Source: Paractinoplanes tereljensis
Lineage (GTDB): Bacteria; Actinomycetota; Actinomycetes; Mycobacteriales; Micromonosporaceae
Reading direction: 5' to 3'
DNA: 64,000 bases
NCBI RefSeq assembly: GCF_016862435.1
Contig: NZ_BOMY01000012.1
Location: 1 to 64,000 of the forward strand
Below the pieces are notes generated by a model. The model made no database searches and was not told where the DNA came from. It was given only the letters and a program-made list of their open reading frames with translations. The position numbers and the translations under genes are program-made. The first letter of the stretch is position 1, and each line of letters starts with the position of its first letter. This document shows positions 8,488-16,608 of this stretch, one piece after another.

Positions 8488-8516
8488 CGGATCGGCGCCA
8501 CGGGGGCGCCGATCCG
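8488..8516 (-). terminator. Hairpin downstream of the WYL regulator
   Basis: A perfect 12-bp stem (CGGATCGGCGCC paired with GGCGCCGATCCG) closes a 5-base loop. It lies 34 bp after the stop of the leftward WYL regulator and before the NADAR promoter. There is no U-tract, as is usual for actinomycete terminators. Confidence 0.65.
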
Positions 8517-8549
8517 TCCAAAGCCTGACGCAGGTTCGGGAGACGCCGG

Positions 8550-9506
8550 TCAGGCGGCGCCGCGCAACAGGGCCTCGCCCGCTGCGCGAGCGCGATCCCG
8601 CAGTTCCGGCGGCGACTCGATGGTGAAGGGCACCCCCATCACCCCGAGCACCATGACCGGCCATCCGAGGTCGTCCACATTCATCCGAAGTCGGCACGTG
8701 TCTGCTTGCACGGGCTCGACCTTGGCCCAATGACCTACTACCGCGCGGACCTGTTCCGGCGGGGATTGGAGGAGCACCGAGACGTCGTAACGGTTGGGGA
8801 TGGTGGCTATCCGGGAGCGCAACCAGGCGACCGGGTCGCCGCCGGGGATCTCGCGGGGGCGGAAACGGGCTCCGGTGGGGGCCGGGTCGGTCAGCCGGTC
8901 CACCCGGAAGCTCCGCCAGTCGGCCCGGTCGAGGTCCCAGGCGACCAGGTACCAGTTACGGCCCAGTGAAACCAGGCGGTGGGGTTCGGCGTGGCGGGCG
9001 GCGGTCTCGCGCCCGCGCGGGGTGTAGGCGAAGCGCAGGCGTTCCTCGCCCCGGCAGGCCAGGGCCAGCGTGGTCAGCACCTCGGCGTCCAGCGTCGGGC
9101 CACCGCCGAAGATGCCGCCGGGGGCGGTGGCGGTCCGCAGGGCGTCGATGCGGCGGCGCAGGCGGGGTGGCAGTAACTGAATGACCTTGGCCAGGGCGCG
9201 GACCGAGGTCTCCTCGAAGCCGGCCACCGACCCGGCGGCGGCGGTGCGCAGTCCCACCGCGATGGCCACCGCCTCGTCGTCGTCCAGCAGCAGCGGGGGT
9301 ACAGCGGCGCCCGCCTGCAACTGGTAGCCGCCCGCGGCACCGCGGTTGGCGTCCACCGGATAACCCAGGTCGCGCAGCCGGTCCACGTCGCGGCGGAGCG
9401 TGCGGGGGCTCACCTCGAGGCGGTCCGCCAGCTCGGCGCCGGGCCAGTAGCGGTGGGTCTGCAGCAGGGAGAGCAGACGCAGCATGCGGGCACTCGTGTT
9501 CGCCAT
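8550..9506 (-). CDS. HTH/WYL-domain transcriptional regulator
   Basis: This 318-residue regulator has an N-terminal DeoR/HTH_11 winged helix (ARMLRLLSLLQTHRYWPGAELADRLEVSPRTLRRDVDRLRDLGYPV, about residues 4-50). A WYL domain follows, with LRFAYTPRGRE, RLVSLGRNWYLVAWDLDR and the C-terminal WCX region that packs into ring assemblies. WYL proteins sense ligands or nucleic acids. The ATG at 9506 is chosen because family members begin shortly before the helix; longer starts at 9521 or 9548 would intrude on the divergent exporter gene. Its position back-to-back with the DrrAB-like exporter suggests it controls that exporter. Confidence 0.82.
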   Translation of the reverse strand: MANTSARMLRLLSLLQTHRYWPGAELADRLEVSPRTLRRDVDRLRDLGYPVDANRGAAGGYQLQAGAAVPPLLLDDDEAVAIAVGLRTAAAGSVAGFEETSVRALAKVIQLLPPRLRRRIDALRTATAPGGIFGGGPTLDAEVLTTLALACRGEERLRFAYTPRGRETAARHAEPHRLVSLGRNWYLVAWDLDRADWRSFRVDRLTDPAPTGARFRPREIPGGDPVAWLRSRIATIPNRYDVSVLLQSPPEQVRAVVGHWAKVEPVQADTCRLRMNVDDLGWPVMVLGVMGVPFTIESPPELRDRARAAGEALLRGAA

Positions 9507-9568
9507 AAATCCAGAGTCCATCACTATCCGGTCAAAAACTGTCCGCAATGAAACCTAGCGTGGGGCAC
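9507..9568. promoter_or_regulatory. Divergent regulator/exporter promoter region
   Basis: This 62-bp AT-rich stretch separates the starts of the WYL regulator and the ABC exporter. It must contain both promoters. I see no clear palindrome, so the operator cannot be named. Confidence 0.35.
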
Positions 9569-10540
9569 ATGATTGAGACACGAGGGCTGACCAAGCACTT
9601 CAAGGACGTCCGCGCGGTCGACGGGATCGATCTGACGGTGGCGCGCGGTGAGCTGGTCGCACTGCTCGGGCCGAACGGGGCCGGCAAGTCGACGACGCTG
9701 CGGATGCTGACGACGCTGATCCCGCCGACCGCGGGCACCGCCACCGTCGCCGGCTTCGACGTGGTGCGCCGGCAGCGTGAGGTGCGGCAGCGAATCGGGT
9801 ACATCGGGCAGGGCAACGGGGCCGGGCACAGCCAGCGCGGGCGGGACGAGCTGATCAGCCAGGGGCGCGCCTACGGGATGGGCGTGCGACCGGCCCGGGC
9901 TCGCGCGGCCGAGCTGATCGAGTCGCTCGGGCTCGGCGAGGTGGCCGATCGGAAGGTGGCCACCCTGTCCGGCGGGCAGCGGCGGCGACTCGACATCGCG
10001 ATGGGCCTGATCCACGCGCCCGAACTGCTCTTCCTCGACGAGCCGTCCACCGGGCTCGATCCGCAGAACCGGGCCAACCTGCAGGAACACATCCTGCGGC
10101 TGCGGGCCGAGCACGGCACCACGATCGTGCTGACCACGCATTACCTGGACGAGGCCGACTCGATGGCCGAGCGGGTCATCGTGGTCGACCACGGGCGGGT
10201 CATCGCCGACGACTCACCGGCCCGGCTCAAGGCCGAGCACGTGGGCGACACCATCCTGCTCGGGTTCGACTCCGAGCAGGAGACCACCGCGGCGGCCGCC
10301 ACGCTGTCCGGGCGGGACTCCCACCCGTACGGGAAAGAGCTGCGGATCCGCACCCAGGGTGGGCCGCGGCAGGTGCCGGGGTTGCTCGAGGATCTGCGCT
10401 CCGCCGGCCTGCCGGCGGCGTCGGTCGAGGTCATCCGGCCGACGCTGGACGACGTTTTTCTCACCCTGACCGGGCGCAGTCTGCGCGAGGGCGGCGCGAA
10501 CGCCGACCGTCAGCCGGCCGTGGAACTCGTGGAGGTCTGA
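9569..10540 (+). CDS. ABC transporter ATP-binding protein, DrrA-like
   Basis: This 323-residue ATPase energises an ABC-2 type exporter. The Walker A motif is GPNGAGKST (about residues 38-46). The signature is LSGGQRRRLDIAMGL and Walker B is LLFLDEPSTGLDP, with the switch His in LTTHYLDEAD. The C-terminal extension LEVIRPTLDDVFLTLTGRSLRE is typical of the DrrA (daunorubicin-resistance) group, whose members export hydrophobic compounds. The ATG at 9569 is preferred over the one at 9548 because the family begins MIETRGLTKHF. The permease follows 3 bp later, so they form an operon. Confidence 0.88.
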   Translation: MIETRGLTKHFKDVRAVDGIDLTVARGELVALLGPNGAGKSTTLRMLTTLIPPTAGTATVAGFDVVRRQREVRQRIGYIGQGNGAGHSQRGRDELISQGRAYGMGVRPARARAAELIESLGLGEVADRKVATLSGGQRRRLDIAMGLIHAPELLFLDEPSTGLDPQNRANLQEHILRLRAEHGTTIVLTTHYLDEADSMAERVIVVDHGRVIADDSPARLKAEHVGDTILLGFDSEQETTAAAATLSGRDSHPYGKELRIRTQGGPRQVPGLLEDLRSAGLPAASVEVIRPTLDDVFLTLTGRSLREGGANADRQPAVELVEV

Positions 10541-10543
10541 ATC

Positions 10544-11287
10544 ATGACGTCACTCGTTGCCGACACCCGCACCGTGTTCAGCCGCGAACTGCGGCCGCTG
10601 CGGTACGACCCGTTCACGATCATCATCTCGATGGTGCAGCCGCTGGTGTTCCTGGCGCTGTTCGCGCCGCTGCTGCCCGGCGACAAGAGCGAGGCGCTGC
10701 GCTGGTTCGTGCCCGGCATCATCGTGATGTCGTGCCTGTTCGCGTCGTCGATGACCGGGTCCAACCTGCTGTTCGAGATTCAGACCGGGTCGCACGAACG
10801 GATGCTTGTCACCCCGCTGCGGCGGCCGGCCCTGCTGATCGGGCGCGCCCTCAAGGAGATCGTTCCGATGGTGGCGCAGGCGGCCCTGATCGTGGTGGTC
10901 TGCTTGCCGTTCGGCTATCGCTTGAGCGTCGGCGGCGCGCTGCTCGGGCTGGTCATCCTGGCCGGTTTCAGCATCGGGCTGGGCGCGCTCTCCTACGCGC
11001 TCGCGCTCGCGGCCAAGCACCAGGAGTGGATGTTCTGGGTCGTGCAGCAGACGCTGCTGTTCCCGATCCTGCTGCTCGCGGGCGTGCTGCTCCCGCTGGA
11101 CGGCGGTCCGGGCTGGCTGCGCACGCTTGCGTCATTCAACCCGCTGCGCTACGTGGTGGACGCCGAGCGGGCGCTGTTCACCGGGGACATCTGGCAGTCG
11201 ACCACCGTCACCGGGCTGGTCGCGGCGGCCGCGGTCGGAGCATTCGGGCTGTTCGTCGGCGTGCGTGCGATGAACCGTTCGACGTGA
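10544..11287 (+). CDS. ABC-2 type permease, DrrB-like
   Basis: This 247-residue membrane protein has about six hydrophobic segments, including TIIISMVQPLVFLALFAPLL, FVPGIIVMSCLFASSM, PMVAQAALIVVVCLPFGY, LGLVILAGFSIGLGALSYALAL and FWVVQQTLLFPILLLAGVLLPL. The ABC-2 hallmark near its end reads WLRTLASFNPLRYVVDAERALFTG. GGAGGT overlaps the end of the ATPase gene and sits 7 bases before the ATG at 10544. Together the two proteins form a complete DrrAB-type efflux pump. The substrate is unknown, and control by the divergent WYL protein is likely. Confidence 0.88.
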   Translation: MTSLVADTRTVFSRELRPLRYDPFTIIISMVQPLVFLALFAPLLPGDKSEALRWFVPGIIVMSCLFASSMTGSNLLFEIQTGSHERMLVTPLRRPALLIGRALKEIVPMVAQAALIVVVCLPFGYRLSVGGALLGLVILAGFSIGLGALSYALALAAKHQEWMFWVVQQTLLFPILLLAGVLLPLDGGPGWLRTLASFNPLRYVVDAERALFTGDIWQSTTVTGLVAAAAVGAFGLFVGVRAMNRST

Positions 11288-11332
11288 CCGCTACCGTCGA
11301 CCCGCGCGGCGACGACAACGCGGAGGGCCGAC

Positions 11333-12439
11333 ATGTTCGGATGGCGACAGCGGAGACCGACGGAGATCATTCCGCGGGCGATCGGACGGCTCATCGAGGG
11401 GATCAACCCTCGACCGGAGCGGGCCGTCACCCGGCCGCGCCGGCACAATCCGGACGCCGTGGTCGACTGCGCGATCTACACGGCGGGGGCTCGCCGGCCG
11501 GGCACGGTGCACTACACCGTGGCCGCCCGGCAGGCCCGGCGCCGCGGCACCTACGTGTGGCTCGGGTTGCACGAACCCGACCTGGCCACCATGCGATCCA
11601 TCGCCGAGTCGTTCGACCTGCACGAGCTGATCGTCGAGCAGTCCGTGGAGGGTGGCCACCGGCCGGCCCTGGAAACCATCGGTGACGTGACCCGGCTGGT
11701 GCTGCGGACCGCCCGCTACGTGGAACACGAGGAACTGACCGCGACCTCGGAGGTCGTCGACACCGGCGACGTGACCCTGCTGATCGGCAGCTGGTTCGTC
11801 ATCACCATCCGGCACGGTGCGCCCGGAGCGCTCTGGCCGGTGCGCCAGGACCTGGAGAAACGGCCGGCCGTGCTGAAGCTCGGGCCGTGGGCGGTGGCGT
11901 ACGCGATCGGCAGCCGGATGGTCGACGACTACCTGGACGTGGGCGCCGCCGTGGAACGCGACCTGGAACGCCTCGAGGAAGAGGCGTTCACCGCCCAGCG
12001 CTCCCCCGAGATCACCCACTTCTACCAGCTCAAACGCGAGATGGTCGAGTTCAAGCGGGCGGTGCTGCCGCTGCAGGAACCGCTCGACCGGCTGCTCGAT
12101 CTGGCCGGCCCGCCGGCCGGGTTGCGGCCCTACTTCGTCGACGTGCGCGGCCGGCTCGCCCGGGCCGTCGACCGGGTCGCCGGCTTCGACGACCTGCTCA
12201 ACTCGATCCTGCAGGCCCGCCTCGCGCAGGTGTCGATGGACCAGAACAACGACATGCGGATGATCGCCGCGTGGGCCGCCATCGCCGCCGTCCCCACCGT
12301 GATCGCCGGGATCTACGGCATGAACTTCACCCACATGCCGGGGATCGACTCCCCGTACGGCTATCCGGCCGTCATCGCCGTCATCGCCGTCGTGTGCGGT
12401 GGCCTCTACTGGCGGCTCAAACGAGCCGGTTGGCTGTGA
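11333..12439 (+). CDS. corA: CorA-family magnesium transporter
   Basis: This 368-residue protein has the CorA layout. A soluble N-terminal funnel domain (about 30-250) ends in a long helical stalk (EITHFYQLKREMVEFKRAVLPLQEPLDRLL). Two C-terminal membrane helices follow: MIAAWAAIAAVPTVIAGIYGMNF and AVIAVIAVVCGGLYWRLKRAGWL. The pore signature YGMNF is present. CorA proteins form pentameric channels for Mg2+ and sometimes Co2+ or Ni2+. GGAGGG lies upstream of the ATG at 11333. The gene follows the exporter by 45 bp on the same strand and could be read from the same message, but a functional link is not evident. Confidence 0.9.
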   Translation: MFGWRQRRPTEIIPRAIGRLIEGINPRPERAVTRPRRHNPDAVVDCAIYTAGARRPGTVHYTVAARQARRRGTYVWLGLHEPDLATMRSIAESFDLHELIVEQSVEGGHRPALETIGDVTRLVLRTARYVEHEELTATSEVVDTGDVTLLIGSWFVITIRHGAPGALWPVRQDLEKRPAVLKLGPWAVAYAIGSRMVDDYLDVGAAVERDLERLEEEAFTAQRSPEITHFYQLKREMVEFKRAVLPLQEPLDRLLDLAGPPAGLRPYFVDVRGRLARAVDRVAGFDDLLNSILQARLAQVSMDQNNDMRMIAAWAAIAAVPTVIAGIYGMNFTHMPGIDSPYGYPAVIAVIAVVCGGLYWRLKRAGWL

Positions 12440-12588
12440 GATCCACCGAACGGCCACCGCCGGCCACCGCTCTTCTGTGTGTCCACACCGGACAGATCGC
12501 GGTATCCCGTCCGCTCTCCCGTACCTGACGGCTACGGCGGGTAATTAACGTTGCTCCCGGTGACTGCGTTGACCGGGGGAGGAAATGC

Positions 12589-13812
12589 ATGTCCGTGACG
12601 AGCTTGAAGCCGAGCGAGCAAGCTTGGCTACCGCTCGAGAACATCCGGACGGTCGGTCCGTTCTACGGCGTAACCGCCGAACGGATGCGCAACGCACTGG
12701 TCGGCCTGCACGCCGCTGATCCGACGCACCGGGCCGTGTCCCGGCTCGACCGGTCCGGCGCCCGCTGGGAACACCTGGACGCCGGAGCGTTCGCGCTCTA
12801 CGTGAGCGAGGCGGTCAGCGACCTGGGTGACTGGACGGTCGACATCGACGAGATGGCCAGCCGGCTGCTGGCCGAACCCCGCGGCCATCATCCGCTGCGC
12901 GTCGTCGTCGGCGCCGGCTACGTGGCGGTCAAGGTCTCCCACGCGTACGGGGATGCCGTCCCGGTCAACGAGTTGCTCCGCGAGCTGGTGCAGGCTGCCG
13001 CCGAGGGCCGGGCCGCCACGCTGCCGTCCGGGCACCGCTCGATCCGGCGGCCGCTCACCCGGGCCTGGCTGCAACGGTTCGGCCTGTGGCCAGCTCGCGA
13101 GTGCGCCGGGCCGGAAGCCTCCGGCGAGCCGCTGCGGGACTGGTCGCCGCAGCTCACGGTGCTCAGCGACCGCTCCGGCGAGGTGCTCAGTCACCTACGG
13201 CGATGGCGGGACGAGCGGGCACCGGAGGTCACCACCACGGCCATCACCTTCGCGGCCTTCGCGGGGGCACTGCGCGATGTCGGCCTCGACCCGGACCTGA
13301 GCGGCGCCGACTTCCACATCGACGCCCGGCGGTACCTCGAACCGGACGTCCACGTCGACGGCAACTTCGCCGGGGCGGTACGGCTGAGCCCGCGCGATCT
13401 GACCGACCCACGGGCCGTCCACGCGACCCTCCAGGCCGAGCTCGCGTCCGGTCGCATCCTGGGGACGATGCTGCGCCGGGAGGCGGAGATCGCGGTGCGG
13501 GGTGCGCCCGCGATGCCCGATCCGTACCCCAGCAAGATCACCGAGACGCCCCGCCCGCGGATCACCTTCAGCAACCAGGGCCGTCATGACGTTCTGTCCG
13601 ACCTGCCGTGGACGGTCGACGCGGGGTCACGGGCCAACCTGAGCGTGCCGACCCTGGCCGAGCCTGAGGGCATCACGCTCACCACAAGCGAATTGAACGG
13701 TGCACTTCATCTGGCGGCGACGTTCCACGGCTCCGCCTACGACCCCGAGGTGATCGCTCGGGCGCTCGACATGGTGTGCACCAATCCGGCGGGGATCATG
13801 GCCCTCCGGTAG
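12589..13812 (+). CDS. Condensation-fold (CAT/WS-DGAT-like) acyltransferase, orphan
   Basis: This 407-residue protein looks like a stand-alone member of the CoA-dependent acyltransferase superfamily (NRPS condensation, PapA or wax-synthase type). The N-terminal lobe ends at RVVVGAGYVAVKVSHAYGDAVPVNELLREL. There HAYGD fits the HxxxD of the catalytic HHxxxDG motif, although the first His and the final Gly are not conserved. The C-terminal lobe has ADFHIDARRYLEPDVHVDGNFAGAVRLSP and PRITFSNQGRHDV, which resemble the floor-loop and DFGWG-equivalent strands. The start is well supported by GGGGGAGG upstream of the ATG at 12589. No carrier protein or NRPS gene is adjacent, so the substrate is unknown. 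The assignment is by motif only. Confidence 0.6.
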   Translation: MSVTSLKPSEQAWLPLENIRTVGPFYGVTAERMRNALVGLHAADPTHRAVSRLDRSGARWEHLDAGAFALYVSEAVSDLGDWTVDIDEMASRLLAEPRGHHPLRVVVGAGYVAVKVSHAYGDAVPVNELLRELVQAAAEGRAATLPSGHRSIRRPLTRAWLQRFGLWPARECAGPEASGEPLRDWSPQLTVLSDRSGEVLSHLRRWRDERAPEVTTTAITFAAFAGALRDVGLDPDLSGADFHIDARRYLEPDVHVDGNFAGAVRLSPRDLTDPRAVHATLQAELASGRILGTMLRREAEIAVRGAPAMPDPYPSKITETPRPRITFSNQGRHDVLSDLPWTVDAGSRANLSVPTLAEPEGITLTTSELNGALHLAATFHGSAYDPEVIARALDMVCTNPAGIMALR

Positions 13813-13821
13813 ATCAGGAGC

Positions 13822-13860
13822 TGCGCCCGGCCGGTACTGCCCCCCAGCCGGCCGGGCGCA
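13822..13860 (+). terminator. Terminator after the acyltransferase gene
   Basis: A perfect 13-bp GC-rich stem (TGCGCCCGGCCGG with its complement) closes a 13-base loop, starting 10 bp after the stop codon. It is followed by TCCCTTTATATG, a weak U-rich tail. It may serve both this gene and the convergent collagen-like gene. Confidence 0.75.
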
Positions 13861-13963
13861 TCCCTTTATATGTACGGCGTAATCGCCGGGTAGATCTTCG
13901 GCGCCTTCCAGCTGCGCCGCCCGCCGGCCTTTCCCGCGCGGGAGCGAATCCGTTACCGGTGAA

Positions 13964-15109
13964 TCAGTGCTGCGGGCCGGGGTTGCCGGTGTCCGGGTTG
14001 CTGGGGCCGGCGTTGTTGCTGGGGCCGGTGTTGTTGCCGGTGCCGGGGTTGCTGCCCGCGCCGGGGTTCGGGCGGTCCGGCTTCGGCCGGTCCGGCTTCG
14101 GGCCAGGCTTCGGCTGCGTCGGCTCCTGGGCCGGAGTTTGAGCCGGGTCCTGGGCCGTGGTCTGAGCCGGAGCCTGGGCCGGGTCCTGGGCCGGAGTCTG
14201 GGCCGGAACCTGAGCGGGGTCCTGGGCCGGAGTCTGGGCAGGTGCCTGAGCCGGGTCCATGGCCGGAGTTTGGGCCGGAGTCTGGGCCGGGTTCTGCTGA
14301 GCCGGAGTCTGGGCCGGGTCCTGCGTGGCCGGCTTCGGCCTACCCGGCCTCGGGTGACCCGGGTTCGGAGTGCCCGGCTGAGCAACGGGGTTCTGGCTGT
14401 TCGGGTTCTGGGCATTCGGGTTCTGCGAGCCCGGGTTCTGAGCACCGGGGATGCCCGGAGCAACCGGCCCACCGGGATGACCCGGACCGCCAGGACCACC
14501 GGGGCCGCCCGGGCCGGTGGGCCAACCCGGACCGCCAGGACCGCCAGGACCGCCGGGACCGCTAGGACCGCCGGGGCCGCCAGGGCCGGTGGGCCAACCC
14601 GGACCGCCAGGACCGCCGGGACCGCCAGGGCCGCCCGGGCCGCCGGGGAACTGGCCCGGCCAGTTGTTGCGCAGGACTGGGAGCGTCAGCGTGAACGTGC
14701 GGAGCTCGGTGCGAGCCCGCCGGCTGCAGTTGTCGAAGGAGATGACCGTGCGCAGCTTCGCGATACCGGGCCGGTTGAAGTCCGGGTTGACCGCGATCAG
14801 CGTCGCGTCGGTGCGTCCCGGCCGGAGCGTGTTGCCGCGGACCAGGGTCGCGAAGTTACGGCGTCCCCGGTAGTCGACCTCGACATCCCGGCCGAAGACG
14901 CGCACTGCCACGTCGCAGACCCGCCCGTCGGTACGCCAGTTGATACTCACCCAACTGTCGGTGTTGGCCCGCACCGCGCGCAGCCAGTTGGAGACCGGCT
15001 GTGGCCCGCGCGCGGCCGCGGATGCGGGAGCCACGGCGGTCACCGTTGCCATCCCGACGGACGCGGTCGCCAGAGCGACCATCGCCCCGATTCGCCGACT
15101 CTTGTTCAT
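13964..15109 (-). CDS. Secreted collagen-like Gly-Gly-Pro repeat protein
   Basis: This 381-residue exported protein has three parts. Residues 1-32 are a Sec signal peptide ([26 protein letters not shown]). Residues about 33-150 form a folded head with two cysteines that could pair ([10 protein letters not shown] and SFDNCSRRA). About 23 triplets follow, mainly Gly-Gly-Pro broken by GWP-TGP and GHP. The end is a PAQ/NPNAQ/PNP-rich tail with repeats such as TPAQDPAQ. The triplet periodicity is collagen-like, but Gly-Gly-Pro is unusual compared with the Gly-Pro-X of known bacterial collagens. GGAGG sits upstream of the ATG at 15109. There is no LPxTG motif, so it is probably released or loosely wall-bound. 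Function is unknown. Confidence 0.75.
   Translation of the reverse strand: MNKSRRIGAMVALATASVGMATVTAVAPASAAARGPQPVSNWLRAVRANTDSWVSINWRTDGRVCDVAVRVFGRDVEVDYRGRRNFATLVRGNTLRPGRTDATLIAVNPDFNRPGIAKLRTVISFDNCSRRARTELRTFTLTLPVLRNNWPGQFPGGPGGPGGPGGPGGPGWPTGPGGPGGPSGPGGPGGPGGPGWPTGPGGPGGPGGPGHPGGPVAPGIPGAQNPGSQNPNAQNPNSQNPVAQPGTPNPGHPRPGRPKPATQDPAQTPAQQNPAQTPAQTPAMDPAQAPAQTPAQDPAQVPAQTPAQDPAQAPAQTTAQDPAQTPAQEPTQPKPGPKPDRPKPDRPNPGAGSNPGTGNNTGPSNNAGPSNPDTGNPGPQH
14110..14320 (-). repeat. Coding tandem repeat: (A/T)PAQ(D/T)PAQ units
   Basis: Units of about 24-27 bp (GTCCTGGGCCGGAGTCTGGGC-like on the plus strand) repeat in frame and encode the PAQ-rich tail of the collagen-like protein. Confidence 0.7.
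14470..14650 (-). repeat. Coding tandem repeat: Gly-Gly-Pro triplets
   Basis: Nine-base units (GGACCGCCA-like on the plus strand) are arranged in two higher-order blocks, each flanked by a GGGCCGGTGGGCCAACC segment that encodes GWPTGP. The block structure suggests expansion by duplication of a larger unit. Confidence 0.75.
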
Positions 15110-15171
15110 CCCATTCCTCCAGTGCCAGTTCGGACATCCCCGCCGGGGTCATAGCGGGCAGAACGGACACT

Positions 15172-15196
15172 AGGTGCAATTCACAGAGTGGCACCT
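15172..15196. promoter_or_regulatory. Short inverted repeat in the divergent spacer
   Basis: AGGTGC and GCACCT are separated by 13 bp between the divergently transcribed collagen-like and DUF2750 genes. It could be an operator, but a chance occurrence is possible. Confidence 0.25.
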
Positions 15197-15325
15197 GCTT
15201 TTACGGCGCGTTTCGGACTTATCTACTCTTTCCTGTACAAAATGTTTACCCGGGCTCGGCCGAAAAGCTGACGGGCCAGCGGTAGGCGGCGACCATGAAA
15301 TGGCGTACGCCGGAAAGGAGAGCCC

Positions 15326-15733
15326 ATGTCGCTCAGCGGAGCCCACCGGGCGGCGTTTCGCCGCGAGGTGACGCAGGAGGGCCGGGTCTACGCGATCCGG
15401 GACGCCAACGGTTACCCGGCACCCGCCGACCCCGACGGCGTACACCGCGCCGTGCCCTTCTGGTCGAAACCCACCCGCGCCCAGCTGATCGTCAAGCACG
15501 TGACGGCGTACCACGGGTTCGAGGTCGTCCCGATCACCATCGACGACTGGTTGTCCAACTGGATGGTGAGCCTCGAGCACGACCGCCTGCTGGTCGGGGT
15601 GAACTGGGCCGGAGCCCGGGCCACCGGGTACGACCTGACCCCCGGTCAGGTCCTGCGCTGGTTCGCCGAACTGGAGGCCGAGCAGGCCCTAACCGATACC
15701 GAGAAGACGCTGATTCCTACCGCCCAGCCGTAG
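15326..15733 (+). CDS. DUF2750 domain-containing protein
   Basis: This 135-residue protein fills a DUF2750 domain. It starts MSLSGAHRAAFRREVTQEGRVYAIRDANGYPAP and has the recurring PFWSKPTRAQLIVKHV block. The C-terminal LLVGVNWAGARATGYDLTPGQVLRWFA part is typical for the family. It is soluble, with no signal or membrane segment. The molecular role of this family is not established to my knowledge. GGAAAGGAGAG precedes the ATG at 15326. A response-regulator gene follows on the same strand after 54 bp. Confidence 0.75.
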   Translation: MSLSGAHRAAFRREVTQEGRVYAIRDANGYPAPADPDGVHRAVPFWSKPTRAQLIVKHVTAYHGFEVVPITIDDWLSNWMVSLEHDRLLVGVNWAGARATGYDLTPGQVLRWFAELEAEQALTDTEKTLIPTAQP

Positions 15734-15787
15734 TTGGAATCGTGACCTGCCCCTATGCTTGCGGCACAGCAAATAAGGGGGACGGCC

Positions 15788-16225
15788 GTGCGGAGCCTGC
15801 AGATTCTCGTCGTCGATGACGACGACGCCGACGCCCTCATGATCTCCGAGGCGTTGGAGCAGACCGAACGGGAGACCAACGTCGAACGGGTGGTCGACGG
15901 GCGCGAGGCGCTCGACTACCTCCGCCGGGAGGGCCGGTTCGCCGAGGCTCCCCGCCCCGATCTGATCCTGCTCGACCTCAACATGCCACGCATGGACGGG
16001 CGCGAGACGCTCGCCGCGATCAAGACGGACGACAAGCTCAAGGCCATCCCGGTGGTCATTCTGACCACCTCGGGCGCGGCGCCGGACATCGTGGCGAGCT
16101 ATCAGCAGCGCGCCAACGCGTACGTGACGAAGCCGTTCGGCCTGGACGACTTCGAGTCGACCGTGCGCCAGATCGACCGGTTCTACCGCGAGGTCGCGAC
16201 CCTGCCGGGCGAGCGCCCCGTGTAG
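15788..16225 (+). CDS. Single-domain response regulator (CheY/Rcp1-like)
   Basis: This 145-residue protein is a lone receiver domain. The acidic pocket is ILVVDDDDADALMI, the phosphoacceptor Asp lies in LILLDLNMPRMDG, the conserved Thr in VVILTTSG and the Lys in AYVTKPF. There is no output domain, so it should pass phosphate on or bind a partner. The insert-rich alpha1-beta2 region (LEQTERETNVERVVDGREALDYLRREG) is typical of Rcp1-type regulators that pair with phytochrome-like or PAS kinases. The start is the GTG at 15788 behind AAGGGGG. No kinase is adjacent; the nearby MHYT protein is a possible but unproven sensor partner. Confidence 0.88.
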   Translation: MRSLQILVVDDDDADALMISEALEQTERETNVERVVDGREALDYLRREGRFAEAPRPDLILLDLNMPRMDGRETLAAIKTDDKLKAIPVVILTTSGAAPDIVASYQQRANAYVTKPFGLDDFESTVRQIDRFYREVATLPGERPV

Positions 16226-16254
16226 CACCCGCGATCTGCGGGTACCGGAAACGC

Positions 16255-16608
16255 ATGACCGACAACCAAGCTCCCGAGGACCTCGGCGCTCCGGTTTCCT
16301 ACCTGGTGCTCGCCGACGGCACGCCCGTGTTCGACTCCTCCGGCAGCCGAGCCGGCGAGGTGGAGCACGTGCTCGCCGATGACAAGTCCGACCTGTTCCA
16401 CGGACTGATCGTGAAGACCGCCGACGGACACCGGTTCGCGCGCGCGAACCTGGTCGAGGGTCTCTTCGAGCACGGCGTGATCATCACGGTGCCGGCGGCC
16501 GAGCTGCCCGAGCCCAGCGCCGACCCGGCGGCCCGGCTCGCCGACCAGGACGCGACGCTCGGGCAGAGCCTCAAGCGGGCATGGGACTGGCTGGTACAGC
16601 CTCGATAG
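16255..16608 (+). CDS. PRC-barrel-like small protein
   Basis: This 117-residue soluble protein has the core GTPVFDSSGSRAGEVEHVLADDKSDLFHGLIVKTADGHRFARANLV, which fits a PRC-barrel domain (a small beta-barrel that takes part in protein-protein contacts, as in RimM). The C-terminal third is a charged helix, RLADQDATLGQSLKRAWDWLVQPR. The ATG at 16255 follows the response-regulator gene by 29 bp, so co-transcription is likely. Its last 38 bp overlap the convergent FabH-like gene. Function cannot be stated beyond the fold. Confidence 0.65.
   Translation: MTDNQAPEDLGAPVSYLVLADGTPVFDSSGSRAGEVEHVLADDKSDLFHGLIVKTADGHRFARANLVEGLFEHGVIITVPAAELPEPSADPAARLADQDATLGQSLKRAWDWLVQPR

Noticed and set aside
9569..13812. 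A secondary-metabolite cluster formed by the DrrAB exporter and the condensation-like enzyme
   Set aside because: A CorA gene lies between them and no NRPS, PKS or carrier-protein gene is present, so the link is too thin.
13627..14499. A 290-codon minus-strand frame rich in Arg-Thr-Arg-Pro
   Set aside because: It is a shifted reading of the collagen-like repeats and runs into the acyltransferase gene; composition is typical of a shadow frame.
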